A DNA stretch of 7,518 bases from Atopobium sp. UBA6362 (GTDB lineage Bacteria > Actinomycetota > Coriobacteriia > Coriobacteriales > Atopobiaceae): NCBI GenBank assembly GCA_002440065.1, contig DJRK01000132.1, forward strand, positions 1-7,518, written 5' to 3'. The notes below the pieces were generated by a model, which had not been told where the DNA came from, searched no databases, and saw only the letters and a program-made list of their open reading frames with translations. A program made the position numbers and the translations under genes. Below are positions 7,477-7,518 of the stretch, one piece after another. The number at the start of each line of letters is the position of its first letter. The first letter of the stretch is position 1.

Positions 7477-7502
7477 CGCTACCTTCTTTCCTCAGTGAGC
7501 AC

Positions 7503-7518
7503 TTTTGGGGACAGGTTC
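7503..7518. repeat. Second copy of the dispersed repeat arm (cut by window end)
   Basis: TTTTGGGGACAGGTTC is identical over 16 bases to the smpB-side arm of the palindrome at 2700-2753 (2740-2755 read on the minus strand). It starts 26 bases upstream of the rnr ATG and runs off the edge, so whether the inner loop and second arm follow cannot be seen. Its place in front of rnr puts it in the leader or promoter region of the block. Confidence -1.

Overview
The window is high-GC DNA with strongly GC-biased third codon positions, and every convincing gene reads on the minus strand. It combines a single-chain pyruvate:ferredoxin oxidoreductase (an anaerobic enzyme), an RNase R/SmpB cluster and an actinobacterial-style NPFxP AAA ATPase. 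This suggests an anaerobic actinobacterium of the class Coriobacteriia (Eggerthella/Olsenella/Collinsella type). That placement is inference from gene content and composition, not from a search.

Layout, left to right: (1) 1-1267, the N-terminal third of pyruvate:ferredoxin oxidoreductase (nifJ), running off the left edge. (2) 1268-1758, a gap holding the nifJ ribosome-binding site and a structured leader; next to the following gene it also holds a short stretch that looks coding and may be a frameshifted tail. (3) 1759-2433, a DUF1275 (YoaK-type) membrane protein with a plausible promoter and a small palindrome upstream. (4) 2434-2759, a partly AT-rich gap ending in a 54-bp perfect-armed palindrome. 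(5) 2760-7476, a same-strand block transcribed right to left: rnr (RNase R), an AAA ATPase with a C-terminal winged-helix-like region, a TPR-like protein, and smpB. (6) 7503-7518, the start of another copy of the palindrome arm, running off the right edge.

RNase R and SmpB cooperate in trans-translation, the rescue of stalled ribosomes with decay of the defective mRNA, and their genes are often neighbours. Here two extra genes lie between them. The TPR-like gene overlaps smpB by one base (TGATG), so the two are probably translationally coupled. The ATPase has its own AT-rich upstream spacer with four 10-bp-phased repeats, which looks like a separate promoter/operator and suggests it is a later insertion. 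Copies of the same 15-16 bp arm lie just outside both ends of the block.

The most interesting points are the uncharacterised TPR-like protein tied to smpB, the phased repeats before the ATPase, the palindromic repeat bracketing the cluster, the alternative hairpins in the nifJ leader, and the coding-like tail after the DUF1275 gene. No transposase, CRISPR array, tRNA, rRNA or tmRNA was recognised. Nothing here proves a new defence or mobile system.
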